A stretch of DNA of 64,000 bases from Carnegiea gigantea (GCA_029747015.1 JAKOGI010000004.1:2297501-2361500); one strand, 5' to 3'; positions 34,741 to 46,481 are shown, counted from the first letter of the stretch. Numbers and translations: made by a program. The notes: generated by a model not told the origin, from the letters alone.

Positions 34741-37700
34741 TTAAGTTGAGGCTTCCTTGCTAGTAATTGTAGATATGGGCTTAAGTCCCATCCCCCTTGA
34801 TGTTCTCAACACCAAGTCTCTTGCTAGACCCTTAGTTAAAGGATCTGCAAGATTCTCATTTGTTTGCACATAATTAACTGTGATCACTTCATCTTTGATC
34901 AACTGATGGACATAGGCATGTCTAAGTCCAATGTGCCTTGATTTTCCATTATAGACATGACTATAAACCTTGGATAGTGTGGTCTTGCTATCACAAAGTA
35001 TAGAGAGTGGCGACATTGGTTTTGGCCATAAAGGCACTTCTAATAGCAAATTCCGCAGCCACTCTGCCTCCTTGCTGGCTGCAGCCAAAGCTACAAACTC
35101 AGCAGCCATGGTGGAGTCAGTTATGCAGGTTTGTTTCTTGGATGCCCAAGATACTGCCCCTCCACCAAGCAAGTATATATAACCTGATGTTGAGGCATAG
35201 TCCTCTTTATCAGTTATCCAACTTGCATCTGAGTATCCTTCTAAGAGCGAAGGATAACCTGAATAACACAGAACATAATCTTGAGTTTTCTTTAAGTATT
35301 TCAAAACTCGACGTATTGCATGCCAGTGAAACTTACTAGGGTTACTAGTATATCGACTTAACTTCCCAACGGCAAATGCAATATCTGGCCTTGTGCTTGT
35401 CATGGCATACATCAAGCACCCTATGACCTTTGCATACTCAAATTGTGCGATAGGTCTCCCACTATTTCGAGTCAACTTATAGGTTGGATCGAAAGGAGTG
35501 GCCACTGGGGAGCAATCTTTGTAATTGAACCTCCCAAGTACTTTCTCAATATAATGAGATTGGGACAAGTGGATTCCATCATTATTTCTAATGATCTTAA
35601 TACCGAGTATAACATCGGCCTCTCCCATGTCTTTCATGGAGAACTTGGAAGATAGAAAACACTTGATTTTCTCTATTTCCTCTAAGTCAGTGCCAAAAAT
35701 TAGCATGTCATCAACATATAAGCATATAATCACACCTTTTCCATGTTCAAACTTAGAATATACACATTTGTCAGATTCATTGATACTAAACCCATAAGAT
35801 AGCACTACTTCATCAAATTTTTGATGCCATTGTTTAGGTGCTTGTTTTAGGCCGTACAATGATCTTATGAGTTTGTATACTTTGTTTTCTTGGCCTGGAA
35901 CAACAAAACCTTTTGGCTGTTTCATGTACACCTCTTCCTCTAATTCACCATTTAAGAATGCTGTTTTCACATCCATTTGGTGAATTACTAGCCTTTGAAT
36001 TGCAGCAAGAGCAATGAGAACTCTTATGGTTGCAATCCTAGCCACTGGTGCATATGTGTCAAAGTAGTCAATACCATGTTTTTGGCTAAAACCCCTTATG
36101 ACCAACCGGGCTTTGAACCTTTCTATAGTACCATCTACTTTCCTTTTTCTTTTAAAGATCCACTTTGATGTGATAGGCTTACATCCCGGGGGTAAATCAA
36201 CTAAGACCCATGTGTTATTTTTCATGATTGAGTCCATTTCATCTTGGACAGCTTCTTTCCAAAAGGAAGCATCTTGAGATTCCATAGCCTCTTTAAATGA
36301 GTTAGGATCCGAATCAATGCTATAAACATAGGGTATTTCATTTTCAATGGAATCCCTTGTTCCCTCTATCAAATAGACAAAGAAATCAGAACCAAAGAAT
36401 TTCTCCTTTCTAATCCATTTACTTCTCCTTACTTCCACTATGTCTCCTTGTTCTTGATCATTACTTGGAGTCATAGTGGTTGGAATAAAATCATTTGGTT
36501 TAGGAATTGAACAGAATCTAGTTTCATCAAAAATGGCATCAATTGATTCTATCACGGTGTTAACCGTGATAGAAGCATTTGGTTCTATAACCAAAAACCT
36601 ATAGGCTTTGCTATGTTCAGTATAGCCTATAAAGATGCACTCAATTCCTCTTTCCCCCAATTTTCTTTTCTTGAGTTCTGGGACTCTTACAATAGCCCTA
36701 CACCCCCAAACTCTGAAATAACTCGGGTTTGGCTTTTTCTTATTCCATAATTCATAAGGAGTAGTTGAATTCCTTTTATTAGGGACTCTATTTAGAATGT
36801 AGCATGCTGTGAGCATCGCTTCACCCCAAAACCCTTCACTTAAACCGGATTTAGAAAGCATAGCATTGATCATTTCAGTTAGTGTTCTATTTTTCCTTTC
36901 TGCCACACCATTTTGTTGCGGTGTATAAGATGCTGTGACTTCATGGATTATACCAGTTGATTAGAAACAACTTGGATCATAATATCCACCACCCCTATCC
37001 GATCTTAGTCTTTTAATGAAGGTTTCACAATGCAACTCAGATTCATTCTTAAATATTCTAAACATGTCTAGTGCTTCACTTTTAGCATGTAAAAGGTATA
37101 CTTGGCAATATCTTGTAAAATCATCAATGAAAGTGACATAGTATTTCTTCCCCCCAAAAGAGGGAGTGCTATGAAAATCACCTAAATCACTATGAATTAA
37201 TTCAAGTAATTTAGTGATTCTTTGAACAATTGGAAAAGAACTTCTAGTGATCTTCGTTAACATGCATGTCTTACATTTCTCTATGTTTCCATCAAAATTA
37301 GGAATTAACTCAAGTCTTGACATCTCTTTTAATCTTTTATAATTAACATGTCCAAGACGATTATGCCATAGAGAAGATGAAGAATACACAAGCATGTAAG
37401 CAGAATCATTCATCTTATTACCACTAGGAGGAGTAATTACATTTAACTTAAACATGTCACCACTAGCATAACCCTTCCCCACAAAGACACTCCCTTTAGA
37501 CAGGATAAACTTATCGGCCTCGTACACTTGTTTGAAGCCAAACCTATTGAGAAGAAAACCAGAAACAAGATTCTTTCTAACTTCCGGCACAAAATATACA
37601 TCATTTAAAGTAAGAATTTTTCCGGAAGTGAAGATTAACTCTACTTGGCCTATTCCTTTAACATCAACAGTAGAAGTATTGCCCATGTAGAGTACTTTTC

Positions 37701-38661
37701 CATCTTCAATTGACACAAGAGTCTTGAAGAAAGAACGATCCTTACACACATGTTTGGAAGCACCCGAATCAACCCACCAATCATTGTCACTTTGAACAAT
37801 GTTGATTTGATCATTGATCATGGCTACAAAGTTGTCCTTTGCCTTTGCCTTTTGGTTGTTCAAGCCATGTTTGCGCTTCCAAATGGTACAATCTCTTTTC
37901 TTGTGGCCTGGTTTGTTACATTCCTAACAAACCATTTTAGCCTTCTTGTTACTCTTATTGTTGTTGTCCTTATTAGGCCTCTTCCTATTTCCCTTTGGCA
38001 CTTGACTCGACTCACCATCTTCGACAATATGAATCTTGGAGACATGCTCCTTTGACTCATCCTGCACACGTAGCTCTTCTTCTATTCGAAGATAGTTAGC
38101 CAATTCCTCAAGTGACATTTCCTCTTTCTTATGTTTTAAAGTTCTTTTAGTGTCTTTCCAAGAGGGGGGAAGTTTGTCCACTATAGAGGAAACTATAATA
38201 GTCTCATCCATATGCATTTTATGTTGCTTGAAGTGACTTAGGATTCGTTGAATTTCATGCAATTGATCGAGAACAGAACGTCCTTTGACCATCTTATAGT
38301 TATTAAATTGACTTACAAGGAAATTCTTACTAGAGGCATCTTCTGTCATGTATTTATTCTCTAGCGCCTCCCATAATTCATTTGCCGATTCCATACCTTA
38401 ATAGACATTGAACAAAGCGTCCGACATGCTATTCAAGATATGGCCTCGACAAATGTAGTCATCATTCTCGAACTTGGATCTTCGGCGGGCCTGCTCCAAA
38501 GTCTCATTTTCCGTCTCTATTGGGTATGGAGTGTTGAGCACATACACGACCTCCAAAGTTGTAAGAAGGAAATGCATCTTCTTTTGCCAGCGCCGGAAGC
38601 CCACACCCTCGAATTTGTCCAACTTCTGAAAGTTGGACGTCATTTCACGAATTGACGCCAT
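34741..38661 (-). pseudogene. Copia gag-pol polyprotein with three in-frame stops
   Basis: One frame of 1306 codons runs from the ATG at 38661 to a stop at 34741-34743, interrupted at 38398-38400 (TAA), 37924-37926 (TAG, inside the gag zinc knuckle) and 36961-36963 (TAA, in integrase). In order it encodes gag, a zinc knuckle (CNKPGHKKRDC), protease (WWVDSGASKHVC), the pre-integrase domain (LWHNRLGHVNYKRL), integrase (HSDLGDF, FIDDFTRY, RSDRGG, GVAERKNR), reverse transcriptase (KWIFKRKR, QMDVKTAFLNGELEEEVYM, YVDDMLIFG) and RNase H (CDSKTTLSKV, SRHIGLRHAYV, NLADPLTKGL). Length and order match intact plant Copia elements. All three stops lie one C-to-T step from a glutamine codon. Confidence 0.95.
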
Positions 38662-38680
38662 CTCAAGTAAGTCTTAAGAT

Positions 38681-39165
38681 TGATAGGAAAAAAAAATTGG
38701 GTTGAATGTGGTACAGGATAAACCAAGTAAATCGTGAAAAAGAACACTTTCCTTAAGACTTATTTGTTGTACCACAAATAATCTTAGGGATAATCTACTT
38801 GGTAAAAACAAGTGTGTGTTTCAAGATTCTCTCAAAGATTAATCGATGAGGGTGCTGCAGTCACTCACATTGATTTTGTTGTATCCGTGATTGTGATTTC
38901 ACTCCTCCTTATATAGAGGAGTGATCATGCCTGAAGAGGCACCAAAAATGGATAGGGCGGTTAAATCTTGAAGAGGTACCATACCTTTTCACCGAAAGGA
39001 TTGGATAAGGTGGTTAAACCTGAAAGGGCACCATGCTTATCCACCTTTTCACCGAAAGGATTGGATAAGGTGGTTAAACCTGAAAGGGCACCATGCTTAT
39101 CCACCTTTTCGGATAAGCACTATAAAAACCTGCCATTTTTATTTTATTCTTGGAAAATTCCAACA
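38681..39165 (-). repeat. 5' LTR of the Copia element (485 bp) with a 60-bp tandem duplication
   Basis: It is identical in outline to the other LTR, but a 60-bp unit beginning ACCGAAAGGATTGG is present twice in a row (about 38991-39110). A TATA-like motif (CTCTATATAAGG on the minus strand, near 38907-38918) is the likely promoter of the element. Confidence 0.95.
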
Positions 39166-39289
39166 GTATTAACACTGGTCACCAGTGGCTTTTGGGACAA
39201 CACCAACCTTTCAAGTTTTGGAGAGTGGTCTGCTCACCAATTTCAGTACCTAAATACAACTATATCTTCTAGCTGTAGACACATAATAG

Positions 39290-39852
39290 ATTGCTCACGA
39301 GGGATACACTAGTGCATCTGGGCATGCAAGTTTTTGAAGCTGACTGCGTCATATGCAAAGCTCATCTGGAAACAACAACTCACCTATTCTTCCTATGTGA
39401 GCAAGTCTATTTTTGCAGTAATTTGTGATTGGATTGGATATATAACTGCAGGAGATAACTGGATACGTAGACTGACAAAATGCAAAGGTTCAAAGTATAG
39501 AAGACATATGGTGTATGCGTGCATATCTGCTTGCATTTACCACATTCGGGTGGAACGTTGTAACATAGTGTTTGGAAGCAAAGCTCAACTGCCTCACCAA
39601 ATTATGCAGAGGATCCAGGAGGAGATCACGGGTAGATTGAAAGGGATTGTTATGAAATGGAAGAAATTAAGGGGATACACAATGGTGTTATAGATTGATT
39701 AATGGTTGTGAAACCTAAGTGTATGGATAGCAACCCTTCCTAGAAGGTGGGTTAACCTTTACTTGGGATTTCTTGATTGTACATAACATTGTACAGGTTT
39801 CATTTTGTTGAAGTAATGATGATTCAGTTTTCATCCCCCCCCCCAAAAAAAA
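39290..39852 (+). mobile_element. L1-type LINE remnant, ORF2 C-terminus and tail
   Basis: With a frameshift near 39335 the sequence encodes the zinc-binding C-terminal region of a plant L1 reverse transcriptase: ADCVICKAHLETTTHLFFLC, then WIRRLTKCKGSKYRRHMVYA and VERCNIVFGSK. The frame ends at 39693. A 3' UTR follows with a C-run then A-run at 39834-39852. Sequence from 39171 may also belong to it. It is strongly 5'-truncated. Confidence 0.75.
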
Positions 39853-40146
39853 ATTATGAAGTGGGAGATATAGACATTTCATTACTCACCAAAGGAAGGT
39901 TTTTTAGATACAATGACCTCCATCTCCTTTATAGGATACTCACCAATAAGGATAGATCCGTGCTTTGAAGCTAGCCCTAACTTGGCCAAGCAATGCGCCA
40001 CTTTATAACAAGCTCTAAGGATAACATAGAAATTCAAAAAAATCAAACAAGCTAGGTAAAGTTCGAGAGTCACCTACTATAATATAAGATTCTGACTTGT
40101 CACTCTTGGACTTCTTGAGGCATGGTAGATTCAAAATCCATATGGT

Positions 40147-40830
40147 TCATGCACAGTTCATTGGGAAACTTAGTCTCCACCTTACCCCTCCGACCTCTAT
40201 TGATTCTTTGTTCCTATCCGGTACCATGTCTGAGAAACCTGCGCTAACAACCTCACCCCTATAGTCATTTATAATCACCCCAAAGGAGCTATGTACATTC
40301 TTGCTACAAACAACATCACATATTCCCTTTGCAAACACCGGAACTAGGGGGCAACCATCTTTCGTTATACGAATCATCCAACCGACGGACAAAGTCGTTC
40401 TCTCCTGGGTCAGCACGTACATGATGCTTGAAAATTAACTAATATGTTTTCAATCACCATGACATCACTGTGCTTTCTTTTGAAGACTTGCATGTCAAAG
40501 GTTCCACATAGTAGACAAACATAAATCCACGCTGAGGCTTCTCCAACCTACCTGGCATGTCAGAGACTCATAATCTCACAAGTCACATCAAGGACACGAT
40601 CAGCGCTGCCACCTCCACTTAGTGCAGACAGCTTCTACACCATATTGGCTACTTTGCAATGTAGAAGCGAGTGATTTGTTGCTTCACAATCTTCTACACC
40701 CCTAGGGCAATAGGGGTCCACTTGGATTCCCCCTTTCACCAGATTCACATAAAGGCAGCACATCCCTACAAGCTCTCCAAACACAATTTTTGACTTTCGG
40801 TGTTGCTTTAGCATCCTAGATCAGGGTTCA
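40147..40830 (-). mobile_element. L1-type LINE remnant (zf-RVT and RNase H region)
   Basis: The minus strand encodes KATPKVKNCVWRACRDVLPL and VDPYCPRGVEDCEATNHSLL (zinc-binding region, about 40815-40640). After broken sequence comes an RNase H-like piece at 40422-40147 (SFGVIINDYRGEVVSAGFSD). Such zf-RVT plus RNase H pairs form the C-terminal part of plant L1-like elements. It is opposite in direction to the neighbouring L1 remnant and inactive. Confidence 0.65.
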
Positions 40831-41189
40831 ATTGCCATCATGGTCTCTCGAAGCACTCACTCTCACCCAACCCCGCCTTCACCTATTTCTCCATTTCTCT
40901 TGCCACCCTACACATGCTCACCATCCAAATGTACTTCCAGATTTGGACTTCCTGGCCCTCAACAAGGCTAAAGGGGATGCCCTTAATTTCACGAGCTTGT
41001 TGTGGGTTGAAATAAAGGTCGATTACGTCATTCCTCTAGTATCCCAAAACACTATAGTTAGCATACTTATGAAGTCATATGGATCGACCGGTCTCAATGG
41101 ACTCACTACTTTGTTCCTATTTGCCAGGGGAAGCCAGTTATCCTACTATATTTGCACATTCGAGCATTTGCAATCTGCCATCTAACCCC
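40831..41189. other. Unassigned spacer between LINE remnants
   Basis: A 117-codon plus-strand open frame covers most of it but resembles no protein recognised here. Given the flanks it is probably decayed transposon. Confidence 0.35.
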
Positions 41190-42398
41190 ACGATCAGGGT
41201 CTAATTGACAAAGTAGGAGTGGCATCCATAAAAGATAAGATGAGAGAGGCTATACTGAGATGCTTCGGTCATGTGCAGAAGAAGAGTACCGATGTACCAA
41301 TGAGAAGGTGTGAGAGGGATTATTCTTCCGGAATGTAGAAGGGGTCGGGGCAGACCTAGAAAGAGTTGCAATGAAGTGATTAAATACGATTTGAAGACTT
41401 TAGGATGAAAGGAGGACATGACTCATGATAAGATGAGAGAGACTTAGGTAGGCACTACTTGCTAGAGGTGAACGGTTCCAGTTACCCGCCAAAAAAATTG
41501 GAAACTGAAATCGGAATCGATCAAATAGGTTCCTAACTTTTGGGAATCGGAACCAGAGCCTCAGGTTCTGATTCCGATTCCGATTTTAGGGTATCCACCA
41601 CGCCTAATGTTCAAATTTTGGGACCTAATAAATTCAATTTTCTAATTTATTAGGAGGGAGAGGGGTCGTTTAATCTTTTTGACTTCCATCTTCTATCTTT
41701 ACATAAAAAAAGAAAGTTAATTAATTAAGTTTGTATTTTTTAATCTTAGTTACTTGAAAAATATGATGATTTATCTTTCAATTAGTAGTAAAAAATTAAC
41801 TGATATTAAGTTAAATTTGCTATTTGAAAAGTCAATTGTTGTAAGGAAAAAGAATCAAATAGAAATAAAATAGAGAAACAAAAGAAAATGTAGTAAAAAT
41901 CAAAAAGTTATTCATTTTTTTCTCTGTAAATAGATCCCAAATTTCGGTTCTAGATATTTTTTTGAGAACCGGAACTAGAACTGATTAGACCAGTTCCTTT
42001 TTTTAGGAACTGAAACCAGAACCATTTGACCAGCCGGTTCCAAACATGTTTCAGGGTACCCGAGAATCTTGGTCCCCCTACTGCTTGCCCTTCCCTTAGA
42101 TTTGCTGATGTGCGGATCTAATTATCACATTTACTGCATTAACAGTACTTGTGCATGCTATTGTATTTGCCATACTGTCCTCTATTATTTATTTTCTCTT
42201 ACGGCTTGCTAGTTGTTCTTGTTTTGCTCCCTTTTGTATCAAAAGATTTTCGACTCTTAATGTTTTCTCAAATCTTTTGTGAGTCTATTGGAATCGATCT
42301 CTCTGTAAGTAGTGATACTTGCAAAGGTAAGACCGCTTACATTTGGATCTCCTCAAACCCCGCGCAAGGGGGACCACACTGAAAGTTGTTGTTGTTGT
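41190..42398 (+). mobile_element. RTE LINE 3' end, split by a hAT element
   Basis: The left part (41190-41462) encodes the RTE C-terminus in a broken frame: [23 protein letters not shown], then stops. After the 618-bp insertion at 41463-42080 the 3' UTR continues from 42081. It ends in CCCCGCGCAAGGGGGACCA and a (GTT)n tail at 42382-42397, like the 3' end of the RTE at 7551. Only the last part of the element is present. Confidence 0.75.
41463..42080. mobile_element. hAT-type non-autonomous element nested in the RTE
   Basis: The ends are TAGAGGTGAACGG and, on the other strand, TAGGGGGACCAAG. The flanking octamers are CTACTTGC (41455-41462) and CTGCTTGC (42081-42088), 7 of 8 identical. The interior contains many GGTTCC/GGAACC units in both directions (GATTCCGATTCCG, GAACCGGAACTAG) and no coding sequence. 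Confidence 0.7.
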
Positions 42399-43298
42399 AA
42401 TTTATAAAATTTAGTTTGACTTTTTCAAGAAAAAAAGCGACAAACTCCCCCCTAAGCAGAGTCTTAGCTCCCCACCGAACACGTATGTTAGAGATTGGGG
42501 GGGGGGGGACACATGTATGATAGAGATGAATGTATGAACGGTATTTACCGAAAAGACAACTATTTCAACATATATATTTCCACGTATAAATCTCGAATTC
42601 AGGATATTATTTTCGATAGAATAAATATCAAACTGTTCAAGATTTTAAATATGCAAATTTTGAACTTATTATTAAATCCACTTCAGGACACTAGGACAAA
42701 TTGGGTAACAAATCAGGCAGATCACAAAGACCAAAAAAATAAATTCCTATGTACACTAAAAAAATATAAAAATAGAACAGAAAAAACAAAGGTAAGAAAG
42801 GAACGGAAATCCGTCCCGATTCAAAGGAAGGAGGAGGGGGAAGAGGGATTCACTCTGGAAGCAACTAATTGGGAAAATTGCGACGAGACAGCACAGGTGA
42901 TCTCTAGTCCGAAGCCCGCAAATGGTGACCGTGACTCTACCCTTTATCTGTCCCTTTGCGTTGTCCTTGGTCACCACCTCATGAATTCATACTTCATAAA
43001 CCCCCTTCTTCTAATTTTCTCTCTCTTTCTGCGACTTTTTCTGCCTACCTTTTCGCCCTTTCCTTTCGCCTTTCAATTTTCAGTTTTTTAATCCTGGATT
43101 CTCTCCCTGTCCTATCCCCCAACACCTTTTTGTTTGTGTAGACAAAAACCCATTTGGCCACTCAGTTTATCCCTCATTCACCCACCTCGAATCTCGAATC
43201 ATTCAAAAATTTGATCTTTTTTGGGGGTTTTGTGGGAAGCCGAAATTAGGGTTTTCTTTTTTTGGGTGCCGTGATCGTGAATTCCAATCTGGGTATTC
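42399..43298 (+). promoter_or_regulatory. Promoter and leader region of the EIN3-like gene
   Basis: This is gene-free sequence between the RTE tail and the EIL3 start. A G-run lies at 42498-42508. From about 42950 the sequence turns strongly CT-rich, typical of a plant core promoter and 5' UTR. A 198-codon open frame (42495-43091) spans it but is lysine/serine-rich, resembles nothing and is judged accidental. No individual factor site is claimed. Confidence 0.4.
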
Positions 43299-45651
43299 AT
43301 GACGGAGCTGGACGAGATTGGGGCTGATTATGGGTGAGAATTTTAATCTACGCAAACCCTAGAATTTTTCTTTTCCTTCGTGCCGATTTGAGTTTTTTTT
43401 TTTTTTTGGGGTTTAGTATGTGTTGATCCAATTGTAAAGTGGCTGAAAGATGAAATTTGTGAAGGGATTTTGGGTATTACGTTGATTGATTGTGTTTACC
43501 GATTTGCTTTTGTATTTATTGATTAAATAATCATTGTAGCTTGAACTTTTTGGTCAATTTCTGTTTGCTGCCAATCTGACAATATAATGGTTGTGGTTAG
43601 AAATTCTCGATAAATTTCATTCCTTTAGTTGTTCAGGACTCAAATGCTGCTCACTTCTTGAGTCTGGGGGATTTTGTTTTCCCACTTGCTTTCATGTTCA
43701 TTTTTTATGTGAAGATGTTGGAATTTTATTATCGGAAAGATGCTATGCAACTATAGGGATTGCGTTTTTGATAATCTCTTTCTGGCTGCCCCTCATTTTG
43801 GGATTTGATTGGGGCATATTTTGTTTTGGTATTTGTAGCTCGGATATGGAGGTCGATGACCTAAGATGTGGGAACATGGTGGAGAAAGATGTTAGCGATG
43901 AAGAGATTGACCCTGAAGAACTGGAAAGGCGAATGTGGAAGGATCGCATTAAACTTAAGAGGATCAAGGAGAGGCAGAAGCTTGCAGCGCAGCAGGCTGC
44001 CGAGAAGCAGAAGCCGAAGCAAACGAGCGATCAAGCTAGAAGGAAGAAAATGTCTCGAGCACAAGATGGAATTTTGAAGTATATGTTGAAGTTGATGGAG
44101 GTTTGCAAAGCCCGTGGTTTTGTCTATGGCATAATTCCTGAGACGGGAAAGCCAGTGAGCGGTGCATCAGATAATATTAGGGCTTGGTGGAAAGAGAAGG
44201 TCAAGTTTGACAAGAATGGTCCAGCTGCTATAGCCAAGTATGAAGCCGAATGTTTGGCAATGTCTGAGGGAGCTAATAATGGGAATGGAAATGGTCAAAG
44301 TACTCTTCAGGATCTCCAAGATGCAACCTTGGGGTCACTTTTGTCGTCTTTGATGCAGCATTGTGATCCCCCACAAAGGAAATACCCTCTGGAGAAGGGT
44401 ATTCCTCCCCCCTGGTGGCCAACCGGCAAGGAAGACTGGTGGGTAAAGCTTGGTTTACCAAAGGGTCAGAGCCCTCCGTATAAGAAGCCACATGACCTGA
44501 AGAAGATGTGGAAGGTTGGGGTGTTGACAGCTGTGATCAAGCATATGTCACCTGATATTGCAAAGATAAGGAGGCTTGTACGACAATCCAAATGCTTACA
44601 AGATAAGATGACAGCCAAAGAGAGTTCAATCTGGTTAGCAGTTTTGAGCCGGGAAGAAGCCCTTATACAGCAGCCTAGCAGTGATAATGGGACATCTGGT
44701 GTTACAGGAAGCCCACCTGGTCCACGTGGCCAGAAAAGGAAACCTGCGGTTAGCAGTGATAGTGACTATGATGTTGGTGGAGTTGATGATGGTGCAGGAT
44801 CTGTCTCCTCTAAAGATCGAAGGAAAAATCAACAGAGTGACGCGGAAAAAGTTGATGAATCTGTTAGCAATAACCCTCCTCCAGTCCAGAAAAAGAACCC
44901 ACTTGAGAAACAGACGAAGAGAAAGAAATCTCGTGGAAAAGCAAGCACTGATGACCAGCAGTCTGCCCAGCCTCAATCTAAGAATGATCAACAGTCAGCA
45001 CCAAATTACCAGCCAGCTCCACCCTCTAGAAACGAGAACACCGCTGATGAACCTGTAGGACATGTTCCTTCTGACGAGAATAATAATGCGTCTTTGGATG
45101 GATATCGAAATGACACCCAGCAGGAGCACGGCACCGCAGAGCAATTTGTGCACATGAACAGTGATCTCCTGGGCCATTGTCACCCCCCAATGACAGAATT
45201 TGATCATTTCAATCATTTCTCTTCTGTACCTGCTGCTAATGAGATAACTGGGCAGGACATCTATGCTGGAGGGCAACACTTCCTTTACCCAGGTGTACAA
45301 CATGGTGGATCTTATTATCACCCATCTATTCAATATGAGCAGAGGCATGATGAACATGAGACCCCACTTCCCGTCAATGAACAACATACCAGACCAGAAG
45401 TTACTGGAATGCATTTCACGCAACTAAATACGACTGGAAATGAGATAACGGGAGGAAATTCGCACCATTATGAAGTGGATGCATTCCAAATGCATAGACC
45501 CATCGAAAGTCAACTTGGGTCTCCCATGAATGGGTTATCATTAGATTTTGGTGCATTTGACAGTCCTCTTCCTGGACTTGAAGGTCTCAGTTTACCAGAA
45601 GATTTCTTGCTGGATGATGATTTGGACCTTTTGCAATGCTGTGGCGCTTAA
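43299..45651 (+). CDS. EIL3: EIN3-like transcription factor, EIL3/SLIM1 type
   Basis: Two coding exons (43299-43333 and 43839-45651) join across a 505-bp GT-AG intron to give 615 residues. The first exon adds [12 protein letters not shown], which fits the family's acidic N-terminus; the ATG at 43846 inside exon 2 would lose 14 residues. The conserved EIN3 DNA-binding region covers about 34-292, with basic patches KRIKERQK (52-59), RRKKMSRAQ (79-87) and [19 protein letters not shown] (227-245), and blocks [20 protein letters not shown] and [10 protein letters not shown]. The C-terminal half is rich in Ser, Gln, Asn and His, with a lysine/arginine stretch near [11 protein letters not shown], and ends in an acidic tail ([14 protein letters not shown]). 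EIN3 proteins act in ethylene signalling; the EIL3/SLIM1 branch controls sulphur-starvation responses. The N-terminal [10 protein letters not shown] block places it in the EIL3 branch. The protein should act in the nucleus. Confidence 0.93.
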
Positions 45652-46473
45652 GTGGTGCTATGTTTATTTTGCGCTTAAACTGTGAGTCATGCTTGGCTAC
45701 TTTGCTAATTCTTTACATTTTTTTAAATTGCGGCCTCAATAATATTTTGTTGTATTATTCCTGCTGTTGCTTTCAGGGACAATGAAGTGGGCACGCGGGG
45801 ACGAAGTCTCCCACTCCTTTGGTTTGGGTATGCGGCCTGTACAGTTGACAGCTTGGTTAGTTCCTGCAGTTGTAAGTTCATCAGATTAGTTCCATTCATT
45901 TATCGATGGCAACAAGCAACAAGAAAAGAGTGATTATGATCTTCCATTAAGACTTTGTCTCACATATAGTTCAAGTTCCTTTAGATGGGTTTATAGTGAG
46001 ACCCACTGAATGTCATAAATTTATGAACTGAACCTACATGGGAAGTTGGAATTCAGTAAATACATTAGTTGTTAACGCCTGTTTTTCTAATGAATTTATG
46101 CCCCTTTTCTTGGTCCAAGTTTTGTCTTATCCCTATTTTCCCTATATTCTGCTTTACCTAGTATGTCATTGCATGTGAACAATTGTTCTCTCTTTAGCGC
46201 TTATTTTGCAAGGTGCTAGGGAAGGTTGGCATTACAAAGTGCCTATTTACTACTTTCTTTTCAATGGATATTGAAAATTCATGATATTTGCTTTTTTGAA
46301 CTTGGCAGAGTCTCGTACTAACCTTCCTTTTCTTTCATGTTATTTTATTTAACTTTAATCGCAAAAGCTTTTGAGAAGTGGTCAAAAGTCAAAAGTCAAA
46401 AGAAAATGCTATCTATGATTTTTTATTTTTTATTTTTTATTTTTGGGATCTCGGGGATGGACTTCTCTGCATT
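45652..46473 (+). other. 3' UTR and downstream flank of the EIN3-like gene
   Basis: No further gene is seen. A donor-like GTGAGT (45681) and an acceptor-like TGCTTTCAG (about 45777) could remove a small 3' UTR intron; this is uncertain. Confidence 0.35.
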
Positions 46474-46481
46474 CTTGCAAG

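Larger units (their letters stand above)
33792..39165 (-). mobile_element. Near-complete Copia LTR retrotransposon
   Basis: The element is 5374 bp and flanked by a perfect 5-bp duplication GTATT (33787-33791 and 39166-39170). Its LTRs start TG and end CA. The coding strand is minus, so the LTR at 38681-39165 is the 5' LTR and that at 33792-34217 the 3' LTR. A polypurine tract (AAAAGGCGGGGGA on the minus strand) abuts the 3' LTR at 34218-34231. The LTRs differ by three substitutions, one A-run length change and one 60-bp tandem duplication, so the insertion is recent. The coding frame has no frameshift but three stops. It sits next to L1 debris. Confidence 0.97.

Noticed and set aside
42495..43091. 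198-codon open frame before the EIN3-like gene
   Set aside because: Low-complexity, AT-driven codon use with no recognised domain. It covers a G-run and the CT-rich leader of the next gene.
43591..43845. Open frame running 85 codons upstream of, and in frame with, the ATG at 43846 of the EIN3-like gene
   Set aside because: It begins with TTG rather than ATG, is hydrophobic and unlike the family, and is removed as intron by a good donor (43334) and acceptor (43838). The true upstream part is the exon at 43299-43333.
44273..45423. Antisense open frames opposite the EIN3-like coding exon
   Set aside because: They are mirror frames of a well-supported gene and carry no domain of their own.
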